Counted from the stretch's first letter, positions 18,656 to 26,742 are shown. The stretch: DNA of 64,000 nucleotides from Promineifilum sp019695075 (GCA_026129185.1 JAHCIO010000019.1:13101-77100), one strand, 5' to 3'. Numbers and translations are program-made. The notes: generated from the letters alone by a model not told the origin.

Positions 18656-19471
18656 ATGCTGCAACCTCTCCCCCTCCTAACCATCGCCGGCTCCGACTCC
18701 GGCGGCGCGGCCGGGGCGCAGGCCGACCTGAAGACCTGGGCCGCGCTGGGAGCCTATGGCATGAGCGCCCTCACTGCCGTCACGGCGCAGAACAGCGTGC
18801 TTGTGCAACAAGTCCACTTCCTGCCGCCGGAGATGGTCGCCGCGCAGATCGACGCCGTGCTGTCCGACTACGGCGCGGCGGCGATCAAGACCGGCTTCCT
18901 CGGCCGCGTGGAGATCATCGAAGTCGTGGCCGACCGCCTGGCATATTGGTGTAGGGGCGGGTCTGAGACCCGCCCCTACATTGTGATCGACCCGGTGCTG
19001 GTGAACCATCGCGGCGAGGCGATGTTTGGGCCGGACGTGGCCGACGCCTATCGCCGGTGGCTGCTGCCGTTGGCCGACCTGGTGACGCCCAATGCGGCCG
19101 AGGCGCGGCTGCTGGGGCTAGGCGAGGACGAGCAGGGAAGCGGGGGAGCGGGGGAGCAGGGGAGCCAGAGCGTGGCGGCGCGCGTGTTGATCAAAGGGGC
19201 CAGACGGTCGGACAGCGAGATCGTCGACGTCTATTGGGACGGAGCGCGGCGCGTGGAACTGCCGCAAGTGCTCATCGACACGACCAACACCCACGGCAGC
19301 GGCGATACGCTCTCGGCCGCCGTCTGCGCCTTCCGCGCCGCGGGCCACGACTGGCCGGAGGCCATCCACCGGGCGCAGGCCTTTACCCATGCCGCCCTCC
19401 GGCGCGGGGCAGGCTGGCGGCTGGGCGCGGGCCACGGGCCGCTGGGCCACGCGCCCGCCGAAAGCGCTTGA
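18656..19471 (+). CDS. thiD: hydroxymethylpyrimidine (phosphate) kinase
   Basis: A 271-residue ribokinase-fold kinase of thiamine synthesis, which phosphorylates HMP and HMP-P. TIAGSDSGGAAGAQADLKTW at residues 9-28, ALTAVTAQNS, IVIDPVLV, TPNAAEA and the catalytic GSGDTLSAAVCAF loop are all present. Two foreign stretches are in frame: a perfect 31-bp palindrome (residues about 99-109, just before the IDPVL strand) and a GGGGAGC-type run (around 160-172). Both fall between conserved blocks. A GbsR-type regulator promoter begins at the stop. An ABC cassette possibly for HMP lies 8 kb away. Confidence 0.9.
   Translation: MLQPLPLLTIAGSDSGGAAGAQADLKTWAALGAYGMSALTAVTAQNSVLVQQVHFLPPEMVAAQIDAVLSDYGAAAIKTGFLGRVEIIEVVADRLAYWCRGGSETRPYIVIDPVLVNHRGEAMFGPDVADAYRRWLLPLADLVTPNAAEARLLGLGEDEQGSGGAGEQGSQSVAARVLIKGARRSDSEIVDVYWDGARRVELPQVLIDTTNTHGSGDTLSAAVCAFRAAGHDWPEAIHRAQAFTHAALRRGAGWRLGAGHGPLGHAPAESA
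18950..18980. repeat. perfect 31-bp palindrome inside thiD
   Basis: Arms TGTAGGGGCGGGTCT and AGACCCGCCCCTACA flank a single G. It keeps the reading frame (Cys-Arg-Gly-Gly-Ser-Glu-Thr-Arg-Pro). The same class of palindrome, GTAGGGCGGGTT, occurs between dnaB and the DnaD-like gene. Confidence 0.9.
19133..19168. repeat. GGGGAGC run inside thiD
   Basis: GCAGGGAAGCGGGGGAGCGG-type units repeat four times in frame, encoding a Gln-Gly-Ser-Gly-Gly-Ala-rich linker after the TPNAAEA motif. Confidence 0.65.
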
Positions 19472-19519
19472 CGCTGCCCGTGACCTCTGGTATTCTCCCA
19501 TCATTCAAAACATTTTGAA
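19468..19519 (+). promoter_or_regulatory. sigma-70-type promoter and palindromic operator of the GbsR-type gene
   Basis: TTGACG (19468-19473), a 17-nt spacer, and TATTCT (19491-19496). The predicted start point, about 19503, falls at the left edge of TTCAAAACATTTTGAA (19504-19519), a perfect inverted repeat with a 2-nt centre. This suits autoregulation by the following gene. The -35 box overlaps the thiD stop codon. Confidence 0.65.
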
Positions 19520-19530
19520 CGTTGGGTACT

Positions 19531-20067
19531 ATGCACCAGACGCTTAACGCAGTCAACGAAAGCACCGCCACCGGGCTGGCGCGACTGGCCCGCTTCTTCG
19601 GCTTCAGCGACATCATGGGCCGGCTCTATGGCACACTGCTGCTCAGCCCCGAGCCGATGTCCCTGGACGATCTCTGCGACCGGTTGCAGATCAGCAAAGG
19701 CTCGGTCAGCATGACCATGCGCGACCTGGAGCGCTGGGGCATGGCCAAAGAGGTTTGGGTGCGCGGCAAGCGGCGCAAGTACTACAAGGCCGAGTCGGAT
19801 ATGTGGCAGGTGATTCGCAACGTGCTCAGCGGCCGGGAGCAGCGCGAGGTGCAGTTGGCGCTGCACGTGCTAGGCGAGAGCGTCGAGAAGTTGCAGGCGG
19901 CCGAGTGCCAGCTGTCGCCGGAGGAGCAGCAACTGGCGCGCTACTACCTGGATCGCATCGCCGACCTGCAAGCGTTCTTCCAATTCGCCCAGTTGGCCCT
20001 CCACACCGTCCTGGGCAGCGAGAAGTCGCTGGATTTTGAAGCGATTACGCGGATTGAGATTGAGTAG
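19531..20067 (+). CDS. GbsR/MarR-family transcriptional regulator
   Basis: A 178-residue winged-helix regulator. The LARFFGFSDIMGRLYGTLLLSPEPMSLDDL opening and SKGSVSMTMRDLERWGMAKEVW helix-turn-helix (residues 50-75) are typical of GbsR-like proteins, which control glycine betaine or related genes and bind choline in Bacillus. The C-terminal helical part (about 110-165) would dimerise. The effector is unknown; no betaine genes are nearby. The ATG at 19531 lies 11 nt after a perfect palindrome that could be its own operator; an upstream TTG would extend into that site. Confidence 0.85.
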   Translation: MHQTLNAVNESTATGLARLARFFGFSDIMGRLYGTLLLSPEPMSLDDLCDRLQISKGSVSMTMRDLERWGMAKEVWVRGKRRKYYKAESDMWQVIRNVLSGREQREVQLALHVLGESVEKLQAAECQLSPEEQQLARYYLDRIADLQAFFQFAQLALHTVLGSEKSLDFEAITRIEIE

Positions 20068-20074
20068 GTAGTTA

Positions 20075-20347
20075 TTATTTGTAGACTTCGCGCCGGTGCC
20101 GAACGTATTCGATAACGATCTGGGCTGCTGGCGCCTGCGGTTCAAGCCGATAAATCACGCGATAATCCCCAACACGCAACTTGTAGTAGCCCTGCCAAGC
20201 GCCGTGCAGGGGAAGCAAGGTGGTAGTATCCAGGTTCTCAGCCAACCATCGGATTCGCTGCACGACCCGTGTGGCCACGGCTCTGTCCAGTTTCGCCAGG
20301 TCAGCCTTCGCCTCTTTGGTGACAAGAACCGGATGCGAAGTTGTCAT
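20075..20347 (-). CDS. RelE/ParE-family toxin
   Basis: A 90-residue toxin of the RelE superfamily. VLVTKEAKADLAKLDRAVATRV is the helical N-terminus; GYYKLRVGDYRVIYRL is the family core, followed by the C-terminal VRHRREVYK with basic residues and the terminal tyrosine expected for mRNA cleavage in RelE/YoeB-type toxins. It overlaps the upstream antitoxin gene by 4 nt (ATGA), which implies coupled translation. Confidence 0.88.
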   Translation of the reverse strand: MTTSHPVLVTKEAKADLAKLDRAVATRVVQRIRWLAENLDTTTLLPLHGAWQGYYKLRVGDYRVIYRLEPQAPAAQIVIEYVRHRREVYK

Positions 20348-20568
20348 TCCAATCCAAGTTCGACGAGTACGTCTTGCAGCGATTCCGTTTCCTGATAACC
20401 GGTAAGTCGCTTTTCAACTGAGCGCTTGAGTTCCATTTCGAATTCCTCGCGAAGCTCTAACCCTTCGTCGGGATCGGCAAATAGGTCGGCCAGGCTTTCC
20501 GTGACTGCCTCGCGAATCAGCGCGCGAAACTCTGCTAAGGTCAAGTCGGCGATTTTCATTTCAGTCAT
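20344..20568 (-). CDS. antitoxin partner of the RelE-type toxin
   Basis: A 74-residue acidic protein, MTEMKIADLTLAEFRALIRE at the N-terminus, with predicted helices throughout and a C-terminal SLQDVLVELGLE that would bind the toxin. The family resembles small antitoxins found upstream of RelE-type genes in cyanobacteria and Chloroflexota. No clear DNA-binding domain is visible. A TATAAT box and an inverted repeat precede it. A start at the second ATG (residue 4) is possible. Confidence 0.75.
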   Translation of the reverse strand: MTEMKIADLTLAEFRALIREAVTESLADLFADPDEGLELREEFEMELKRSVEKRLTGYQETESLQDVLVELGLE

Positions 20569-20610
20569 TTGCTCTACCCTGTAGCCCTGTCTTCGCTAGT
20601 CCTTCTTAGT

Positions 20611-20638
20611 ATTATATCACGCTCGCTCAACAGCGAGC
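20611..20638 (-). promoter_or_regulatory. promoter and inverted repeat of the RelE-type operon
   Basis: On the minus strand TATAAT lies at 20616-20611. Just upstream is GCTCGCT-CAAC-AGCGAGC (20621-20638), a 7-bp inverted repeat in the spacer/-35 region, well placed to be an autoregulatory operator. Confidence 0.5.
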
Positions 20639-20655
20639 CGGCACTGCGAGACTAC

Positions 20656-21201
20656 CTACCGGGCGTTGCGCAGATAGCCCGCCACGCACAGCACCAACAA
20701 CACCAGATAGCCAATGACCACCGTCCAGATGTGGAAGGCAAACCGCCAGTCGCCCGCCGGTAAGAGCCACTGGCCGAGCAAAACTGCCAGCGTGTAGACC
20801 GCTGCATAGACGGCGATGCGCCGTTTCAGCGGTCGCAGCCGCGCGTCGCCGTCCACGACGATGAGCGGCACAACCACCAGGCAGGCCCAATAGGCGGCCA
20901 TGCCCAGCTGGCCGGCGTCGGGGTTGCCCCAGGGGGAGTTGCCGATGAGGAACCATTCGACGCCCAGACCGGCCACGGCCGCCAGGATCACGCAAGCCAG
21001 GAAGGCCGCCCGCCGCGGCAGCAGCCGGAAGAGCGCCCACACCACCACGAACGCCCCGGTCAGATAGACAGCGTTGAAGACCATCGAGCCGAGCAGGTTG
21101 GCCCAGTCGCCACGGATGAAGACCGAGTATTGCAGCTCGCCGACGGCCGCGGTCAGCACGCCAACGAGAACGAACAGAGGCAAACGCAGCCAAACGCGCA
21201 T
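20656..21201 (-). CDS. unrecognised multi-pass membrane protein
   Basis: A 181-residue, strongly hydrophobic protein with about six membrane segments: residues about 5-25, 38-58, 65-85, 95-115, 130-148 and 155-175. I recognise no family. The start at 21201 has GGGAGTG about 8 nt upstream; a start five residues earlier at 21216 is possible. It is 84 bp downstream of the epimerase gene and likely shares its transcript, so it might serve surface-polysaccharide or lipid metabolism, but this rests on position only. Confidence 0.6.
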   Translation of the reverse strand: MRVWLRLPLFVLVGVLTAAVGELQYSVFIRGDWANLLGSMVFNAVYLTGAFVVVWALFRLLPRRAAFLACVILAAVAGLGVEWFLIGNSPWGNPDAGQLGMAAYWACLVVVPLIVVDGDARLRPLKRRIAVYAAVYTLAVLLGQWLLPAGDWRFAFHIWTVVIGYLVLLVLCVAGYLRNAR

Positions 21202-21284
21202 CGATTTCACTCCCATCGCTCGCAGGGTTGCTATCCCATACGCACGACAGGCGAAATCGATGCAGCGGGGCGGGTTGTGGCCGC

Positions 21285-22319
21285 CTAGAATAGCTCGCGG
21301 TTGGCCGACACCCAGTCGTACAGCCGCCGCACACCCTCGGCCGGCGAGACGCGCGGACGCCAACCCAGGAGCGCCTCCGCCCGGCGGATGTCGGCCACGA
21401 AGACGCGCTGGTCGCCCGGCCGCCACGGGCCATAGCGCACCGGCACCGGCCGCCCGGCCAACTCGGCCAGCAGCGGCCCGAACTCCGTCCAGATCGATAG
21501 CGTGTTGTCCGGCCCGCCGCCCAGGTTGAGCACTTCGCCGCGCAGGTCGTCGATGTGGTCGATGCCGCGCTGGTAGGCGTCGAGCAGGTCGTCGATGTAG
21601 AGCACGTCGCGCACCTGCCGGCCGTCGCCGTAGATGGCGATGGGCCGGTCGAGGACGGTGGCGATGACGAAGTGGGCCACCCAGCCCTGGTCTTCCACGC
21701 CGAACTGCCGCCGGCCGTAGATGCACGACTGGCGCAGCACCAGCGTCCGCAGGCCATAGATGCGGGCATAGTCGCGCATGTACTGGTCGCCCGCGCCCTT
21801 GGAGCAGCCATAGGGGGAGTGGAAGTCCAGCGGGAAGCTCTCCGGGATGCCGTGGGGGTAATCGGCGTAGGCGTAGCGCTCGCCGGCCGGGACGATGCCG
21901 ACGTGCTCCATGCCGCCGTAGACCTTGTTGGTGCTGGCATAGAGCAGGGCCGCGCCCGGCGCGCCGTGGCGCACCGCCTCCAGGACGTTGAACGTGCCCA
22001 GGGCGTTGCTCTCGAAGTCCTCGCGCGGGTCGGCCACCGACTGGGTGACGGCCACCTGCCCGGCCAGATGCAGCACCACGTCTGGCGGCCGCTCGGCCAC
22101 GGCCGAGGCCAGCCGGCCGTCGTCGCGGATGTCGGCCTCCAGGACGCACAGCCGCTCGCCGCCGTGCGTGGCGTGGAGCCAATCGAGGTTGGCCCGGCCG
22201 CCGCGCCGGGTCAGGTTGTCGTAGATGGTCACGGCGTCGCCGCGCCGCAGAAAGTGGTCGGCGGCGTTGCAGCCGATGAAGCCGGCCCCGCCGGTGATGA
22301 ATACGTGTTGTCCGCTCAA
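21285..22319 (-). CDS. NAD-dependent nucleotide-sugar epimerase (CDP-paratose/tyvelose epimerase-like)
   Basis: A 344-residue extended-SDR enzyme. Rossmann motif ITGGAGFIGCNAADHFLRRG, LHLAGQVAVTQSV, catalytic Tyr/Lys in SPYGCSKGAGDQYMRDY, and the RQSCIYGRRQFGVEDQGWVA stretch that is characteristic of CDP-tyvelose 2-epimerases. It would act on a dideoxy- or deoxy-sugar nucleotide in the cytosol. No other sugar-nucleotide genes are adjacent, so the exact substrate is uncertain. A TATAAT is seen on the minus strand at 22380-22375, about 55 nt before the ATG. Confidence 0.85.
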   Translation of the reverse strand: MSGQHVFITGGAGFIGCNAADHFLRRGDAVTIYDNLTRRGGRANLDWLHATHGGERLCVLEADIRDDGRLASAVAERPPDVVLHLAGQVAVTQSVADPREDFESNALGTFNVLEAVRHGAPGAALLYASTNKVYGGMEHVGIVPAGERYAYADYPHGIPESFPLDFHSPYGCSKGAGDQYMRDYARIYGLRTLVLRQSCIYGRRQFGVEDQGWVAHFVIATVLDRPIAIYGDGRQVRDVLYIDDLLDAYQRGIDHIDDLRGEVLNLGGGPDNTLSIWTEFGPLLAELAGRPVPVRYGPWRPGDQRVFVADIRRAEALLGWRPRVSPAEGVRRLYDWVSANRELF

Positions 22320-22401
22320 GTGATTTTCTCTCGCATCGCTCGCCGCGCCCCGCGCCGGGCGATTAAGCTATGTGATTATACAGCCGTCGCCGGCCATACC
22401 C

Positions 22402-22947
22402 TTAGCGCCCCCTTTCTTCCGCCTCGACAATCGCCCGTTCCCGTTCGGCCAGCCAGGCGCAGTAGTCCGGCTGCTCGGCCAGGTCGACGGTCAGCAGCAG
22501 GGCGTCCTCGGGCGGGTTGCGGTAGTAGCGGCGGCGCACGCCGACCTCGACGAAGCGGTATTTGGCATAGAGCGCCTGGGCGACGAGGTTGCTGCGGCGC
22601 ACTTCCAGTGTGACGAGCAGCGGCTGCAGGGCGCAGGCCAGCAGCAGCAGGTTCAGCAGCAGCCACTCGCCCCGGCCGCGGCCGCGCTCGGCCGGAGTTA
22701 CGGCGATGGTGCTGATGTGAATCTCCCCGGCGATGAGCCAGAAGCCGGCAAAGCCGATAAGCGCCTCGCCGCCGGCATCGTCGCGCGCGAGCACCTGATA
22801 GTGAGCCAGCTGGTTGTCGGTCAACTCATTGATGAAGAGCTGCTCCGTCGCCGGGGTAGGAAACGAGGCGCGGTCGATGGCCAGGACGGCGGGGATGTCG
22901 GCGACGGTCATCGACCGCAACCGGTAGGGCGAAGGCAGAGCCAGCAT
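22402..22947 (-). CDS. rimI: ribosomal protein S18-alanine N-acetyltransferase
   Basis: A 181-residue GNAT enzyme with LRSMTVADIPAVLAIDRASF at the N-terminus, acetyl-CoA motif VTPAERGRGRGEWLL (residues 88-102), LEVRRSNLVAQALYAKYRF and VRRRYY, all typical of RimI. It would acetylate the N-terminus of S18. Third gene of the tsaE-tsaB-rimI operon, 5 bp after tsaB; this linkage is common in bacteria. The C-terminal 25 residues are extra and charged. Confidence 0.93.
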   Translation of the reverse strand: MLALPSPYRLRSMTVADIPAVLAIDRASFPTPATEQLFINELTDNQLAHYQVLARDDAGGEALIGFAGFWLIAGEIHISTIAVTPAERGRGRGEWLLLNLLLLACALQPLLVTLEVRRSNLVAQALYAKYRFVEVGVRRRYYRNPPEDALLLTVDLAEQPDYCAWLAERERAIVEAEERGR

Positions 22948-22952
22948 CGTGC

Positions 22953-23612
22953 CTAGCCCGGCTCGCGCAGGTAGAGCGGCGCCAGGTTATCGGCCGGGTC
23001 GGTCTGCTTGCGCTTCCAGCGCCACCAGCCGATCTCGGCCAGCACGGCGGCGCGCCGCACCGACTCGGCCGGCGGGGCAATGACCGCGGCGCGGTTGGCC
23101 CGGCGGATGAGCTTGGCCGTGTTCGCGTCGATCTCGCCGGCGAAGGCGATCGGCAACGCCAGTCGCGCGGCCAACTCTTCCCAATTGGTCAGCATCGGCT
23201 CGCCGACGCGCTCCCAGCCTCGCTTGGCGACCCACTGGTACTGCCCGGCCCAGACGCGCGTGCGGCCGGCCTGGGCGACAACGACCAGATCCGTCTCCAG
23301 CCGGCAGACGGACCGGGCGACGATGTCGAGCGTGGGCACGCCGACGAGGGGCAGGTTGTGGGCCAGCGCCAGGCCCTTGGCCAGCGCCAGGCCGACGCGC
23401 AAGCCGGTGTAGGAGCCGGGGCCAATGGCCACGGCCACCGCGCTCAGGTCGGCCGGGGCGACGCCCGTTCGGCCCCACAGTTGGGCCACGGCCGGGGCCA
23501 GCTCAATGGTCTGCGTGCGCCGGCTACGCCAGCCGAACTCGGCCAGGATGGCCGCGCCATCGTGGAGAGCCAGGCCGATCCAGTCGGTTGCCGTGTCGAT
23601 TGCCAGGATCAT
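22953..23612 (-). CDS. tsaB: tRNA threonylcarbamoyladenosine protein TsaB
   Basis: A 219-residue paralogue of TsaD needed for t6A37 synthesis in ANN-decoding tRNAs. MILAIDTATDWIGLAL at the N-terminus, IGPGSYTGLRVGLALAKGLA near residue 68 and GVPTLDI are diagnostic. The C-terminal half is divergent, as usual. It lies between tsaE (6 bp upstream) and rimI (5 bp downstream) in one operon; TsaB recruits TsaE and TsaD, and tsaD itself is not in this window. Confidence 0.94.
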   Translation of the reverse strand: MILAIDTATDWIGLALHDGAAILAEFGWRSRRTQTIELAPAVAQLWGRTGVAPADLSAVAVAIGPGSYTGLRVGLALAKGLALAHNLPLVGVPTLDIVARSVCRLETDLVVVAQAGRTRVWAGQYQWVAKRGWERVGEPMLTNWEELAARLALPIAFAGEIDANTAKLIRRANRAAVIAPPAESVRRAAVLAEIGWWRWKRKQTDPADNLAPLYLREPG

Positions 23613-23618
23613 CGTTGT

Positions 23619-24119
23619 TCAGACCCCGAAAGTGTTTTTGCGGAAGCCCGCCAGCAGTTGGGTGGCCCGCGGCCCACCGGCGTTCAAGCGCAGGCGGCGG
23701 CGGGTTGGGCTGTCGTAGCTGAGAGCGATCCACAGCCGGTCGGCCGGCAGCAACGCCAACACGTGCTCCGGCCACTCGATCATCACCGTGGCGTCGCTGT
23801 CGAACAGGTCTTCCAGGCCAACGGTGGCGATGTCGCCGGCCCGCTCCAGCCGGTAGCAGTCGAGATGGTAAAGCGTGGCCCCGTCGCGCGGGCGGGGGTA
23901 CTCGTTGACCAGGACGAAGGTCGGGCTGGTGACGCGCAATGGCGTGCCCCAGCCACGGCCGATGCCCCGCGCCAGTGTCGTCTTGCCCGCGCCCAGCTCG
24001 CCGGACAGACAGACGATGTCGCCCGGCGCTAGCAGTTCGCCCAAGCGGATGCCCAGGCGCTCCGTCTGCGCGGTGCTGGTGCTGACGAAATCGAGTGTCC
24101 GGTCGTCGAGAATGGCCAT
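23619..24119 (-). CDS. tsaE: tRNA threonylcarbamoyladenosine ATPase TsaE
   Basis: A 166-residue P-loop ATPase. Walker A SGELGAGKTTLARGIG near residues 39-54, the VTSPTFVLVNEY stretch, the LYHLDCYRL motif and VMIEWPEHV are family hallmarks. It regulates the TsaBD complex through ATP hydrolysis. First gene of the operon with tsaB and rimI. The upstream region is made of repeats, and no strong Shine-Dalgarno is seen before the ATG. Confidence 0.95.
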   Translation of the reverse strand: MAILDDRTLDFVSTSTAQTERLGIRLGELLAPGDIVCLSGELGAGKTTLARGIGRGWGTPLRVTSPTFVLVNEYPRPRDGATLYHLDCYRLERAGDIATVGLEDLFDSDATVMIEWPEHVLALLPADRLWIALSYDSPTRRRLRLNAGGPRATQLLAGFRKNTFGV

Positions 24120-24318
24120 ACGAGTGGTCGGTAATCAGTGGCCAGTCAAAAACAGTGGCCTATATCAGGGGACAGTATAACCCAAATCAACCACATCCTG
24201 AAAACAACTGCCCGCCAACCGCCCCGACCTCAGAGGTTTTCTGAAACCTCTGAGGTCTCCCGCCGGCCGCCGGCCACTGGCCACTGTCCACCGTCCACGA
24301 TTCCGATATACTCCCCTC
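24120..24318. repeat. repeat-filled gap between tsaE and the phosphoesterase gene
   Basis: The left part carries CAGTGGCCAGT-type words and the right part CCACTGGCCACTGTCCACC words in opposite orientation. A 14-bp stem-loop (24226-24239 with 24244-24257, arm GACCTCAGAGGTTT) lies between them. No gene is visible. The gap is a divergent promoter region, so the repeats must coexist with promoters. Confidence 0.7.
24307..24312 (+). promoter_or_regulatory. -10 box placed for a leaderless phosphoesterase mRNA
   Basis: TATACT ends 6 nt before the ATG at 24319, so transcription would start at the start codon. No Shine-Dalgarno sequence is present. Confidence 0.45.
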
Positions 24319-25050
24319 ATGCGCGTTCTCTTGCTAACCGACATTCATGCTAATCTGGTCGCCCTGGAAGCGGTGCTGGCCGACGCCGAAGGGCAATGGG
24401 AGCAGCTGTGGTTCCTGGGCGATCTCGTCGGCTACGGGCCGCAGCCGAATGAGTGCGTCGAACGATTGCGGGCGCTGGCGCCGCTGGCTCTGTCGGGCAA
24501 TCACGACTGGGCCGTGCTGGGCAAACTCGACGACGAGGACTTTAACAGCGACGCCCGCTACGTGGCCCGCTGGACGCGCCGCGTGCTGACGGCCGACAAC
24601 CGCGACTACCTGAACACCCTGCCGCCCCTGCGTGTCGAACCGCCCTTCACCCTGGCCCACGCCAGCCCGCGCCACCCCGTCTGGGAGTACATCCTCGACC
24701 TGCCGACGGCGCTGGAGAACTTCGCCCACTTCGACACGTCCTACTGCCTGGTCGGCCACACCCACGTGCCGGCCGTCTTCGCCCTGGACGAGGCGAGCGG
24801 CGGGGTGGACTTCGCCCTCATCGAGCATGGCGACGTGCTCGACCTGAGCCGCCACCGGCTGATCGTCAACCCCGGTGGCGTGGGCCAGCCGCGCGACGGC
24901 GACCCGCGCGCCGCCTATGCCCTGCTGGACACCGAGGCCATGCGGATGACCTTTCACCGCGTGGCCTACGACGTCGCCGCGACGCAAGCGCTCATGCGCG
25001 AGCAGAAGTTGCCGCGCCGGCTGATCAAGCGGCTGGAACAAGGGCTATAG
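24319..25050 (+). CDS. calcineurin-like metallophosphoesterase (YfcE type)
   Basis: A 243-residue phosphodiesterase or phosphatase with the five metal-binding blocks in order: DIHAN (residues 8-12), GDLVGYGPQP (34-43), SGNHD (59-63), AHASP and GHTHVP (about 144-149), then NPGGVGQPRDGDPRA. This matches the DUF3494-free YfcE/bacterial cytosolic group, with two metal ions expected in the active site. Substrate unknown. The gene appears to be transcribed alone from a leaderless start. Confidence 0.88.
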   Translation: MRVLLLTDIHANLVALEAVLADAEGQWEQLWFLGDLVGYGPQPNECVERLRALAPLALSGNHDWAVLGKLDDEDFNSDARYVARWTRRVLTADNRDYLNTLPPLRVEPPFTLAHASPRHPVWEYILDLPTALENFAHFDTSYCLVGHTHVPAVFALDEASGGVDFALIEHGDVLDLSRHRLIVNPGGVGQPRDGDPRAAYALLDTEAMRMTFHRVAYDVAATQALMREQKLPRRLIKRLEQGL

Positions 25051-25134
25051 CGGAACATTTGGCCAGGCGGCAGCGTCCTCTCAACAGAGACGAGCAACTG
25101 AATGAGAACGCCGTGCAGACAGGAGAGAATGAAG

Positions 25135-26070
25135 ATGAAACGCCGAGTTATCGTATTTGTGGGGTTGCTGTTGCTGGGACTGCTGGTTGTGGCCTGCGGT
25201 GGTGCAACAGGTGTCGAAGTGACACGGACAGCCAGTGAAACGGTTATGGAAGAGGCCGCGCCCCAGGCGTATGACGCCGAGGGCGACTTCAGCATGGCCG
25301 CGGGGTCGGCCGTGGCCGGCCAACCCCCGGCCGATCCGGCGGCGCAGCCCGTCGCCAATCAGGAGCGGCTCATCATCCGCAATGCCGACATGTCTATCGT
25401 GGCCACCGACACCGAAGTCGCCCTGGCCCAGATCGCCGCAATGGCCACCAACGGCGGCGGTTGGGTCGTCAGCAGCAACGTCTACCAGTCGAGCGAGACC
25501 AGCAAGACCGGCTACATCCAGATTCGCGTCCCCGCCGAGGGCTTCCAAAGCGTGCTGGACGCCATCACCGGGCTGGCCGTCAGCGTCGAGAGCCTGTCCA
25601 CGTCGGGGCAGGACGTGACCGAGGAATACGTCGATCTGTCGTCGCAGCTGACCAACCTGGAGGCGACGGCGGCGCGGGTGCGCACCTTCCTCGACGACGC
25701 CACGAAGGTCGATGACGCCCTGGCCGTCAACGCCGAACTCAGCCGGCTGGAGGGCGAGATCGCCGTCGTCAAGGGGCGGATGCAGTATCTGTCGCAATCG
25801 GCCGCCTTCTCGTCCATCACCGTCAACGTCACCCCGGACGAGCTGGCCCAGCCCATCGAGGTCGCCGGCTGGCAGCCCAGGGGCGTGGCCAAGGAAGCGC
25901 TTGAGTCGCTGGTCAATGCGCTGCAATCGCTGGCCAACCTGGTCATCTGGCTGGTCGTGTTCGTCCTGCCGATTCTGCTGCTCATCGCCATCCCGCTGCT
26001 GATCATCTTCCTGCTCATCCGCTGGCTGCGACGGCGGCCGGGGCGAATGGCGAGGCCGCCGGCCGAGTAA
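25135..26070 (+). CDS. DUF4349 lipoprotein with C-terminal membrane anchor
   Basis: A 311-residue protein. The lipoprotein signal is KRRVIVFVGLLLLGLLVVAC; the mature linker is Ala/Pro-rich to about residue 75. Residues 78-245 are a DUF4349 domain: RLIIRNADMSIVATDTE, GGWVVSSNVYQ, TGYIQIRVPAEGF and DVTEEYVDLSSQLTNLEATA, with a coiled coil near 175-215. Residues about 270-295 form a transmembrane helix followed by a basic tail. Domain function is not known. AGGAG at 25121-25125 is 9 nt before the ATG at 25135. A terminator follows. Confidence 0.85.
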   Translation: MKRRVIVFVGLLLLGLLVVACGGATGVEVTRTASETVMEEAAPQAYDAEGDFSMAAGSAVAGQPPADPAAQPVANQERLIIRNADMSIVATDTEVALAQIAAMATNGGGWVVSSNVYQSSETSKTGYIQIRVPAEGFQSVLDAITGLAVSVESLSTSGQDVTEEYVDLSSQLTNLEATAARVRTFLDDATKVDDALAVNAELSRLEGEIAVVKGRMQYLSQSAAFSSITVNVTPDELAQPIEVAGWQPRGVAKEALESLVNALQSLANLVIWLVVFVLPILLLIAIPLLIIFLLIRWLRRRPGRMARPPAE

Positions 26071-26118
26071 TAGACTGGCGCTGGGGTGGGTCAGAAACCC
26101 GCCACGGAACGAGACAAG

Positions 26119-26153
26119 GAGGTCGGGCGCTGGTTTGCGCCCGACCTCTTTTT
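26119..26153 (+). terminator. intrinsic terminator after the DUF4349 gene
   Basis: A 12-bp GC-rich stem (26119-26130 with 26137-26148, arm GAGGTCGGGCGC), a 6-nt loop and then TTTTTG. It lies 49 bp after the stop and may also end the convergent membrane-protein gene. Confidence 0.85.
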
Positions 26154-26154
26154 G

Positions 26155-26742
26155 TTACCGGCGCAAGAAGCGCTGCCGCAGCACAAAGGCCTGATATTGG
26201 GCCAGGCCGCTGATGGCCGCGATGGTCAGAAAAAGCACCAGGGGGAAGGCCGCGCCGAGCGTAACCGTCGGATCATCAGTCGCCACACCCAAACCGAACA
26301 GCGCGCCCAGCCCGAGAACGACGAAGTAGGCGCCGGCCAGGCTGGTGGCGAAGACGGTGACGAGCGGCCCTAACCGCCGGCCAAAGAACCCGCCCAGCCC
26401 CGCGCCGGCCAGGGCCAGGATGCTGCCGAAGAGGCCCAGGTCTAGCCCGCCCAGCCGGAACAGCCCCAGGATGGCCAGCATCAGAACCAGCCCCATGACG
26501 CCGCCGGCCACGTAGAGAGCGAATTTCACCAGGAAATACAACACTGCCGCCAGGATACCGCCGACGATAATGGCGACGACGATCCGCAGGCCCGCGTCCA
26601 GCCCACCGCCCAGCCACATGACCAGGTAGACGCCCAGAGCGAAGCCGATGAAGGCCAGGGCCAAGCGAAACAACTGGTGGCCATAGGCAGCGATGAAGAT
26701 GCCACATAGCAAAACAATCACGCCCCAGAGGATACTGTCCAT
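26155..26742 (-). CDS. multi-pass membrane protein (DUF4203-like)
   Basis: A 195-residue hydrophobic protein with about six or seven membrane helices from MDSILWGVIVLLCGIFIAAYG onward; glycine-rich helices (GGVMGLVLMLAILGLF, AGAGLGGFFGRRLGP) resemble the DUF4203/TMEM198-type fold. Function unknown. AAGGAG lies 9 nt before the ATG at 26742, which decides the start against longer frames. Downstream of the ABC cassette on the same strand but separated by 58 bp. Confidence 0.7.
   Translation of the reverse strand: MDSILWGVIVLLCGIFIAAYGHQLFRLALAFIGFALGVYLVMWLGGGLDAGLRIVVAIIVGGILAAVLYFLVKFALYVAGGVMGLVLMLAILGLFRLGGLDLGLFGSILALAGAGLGGFFGRRLGPLVTVFATSLAGAYFVVLGLGALFGLGVATDDPTVTLGAAFPLVLFLTIAAISGLAQYQAFVLRQRFLRR

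Noticed and set aside
22376..22666. Alternative frames across rimI
   Set aside because: Low-complexity Arg/Pro/Ala-rich translations without motifs; rimI on the same segment has complete GNAT motifs.
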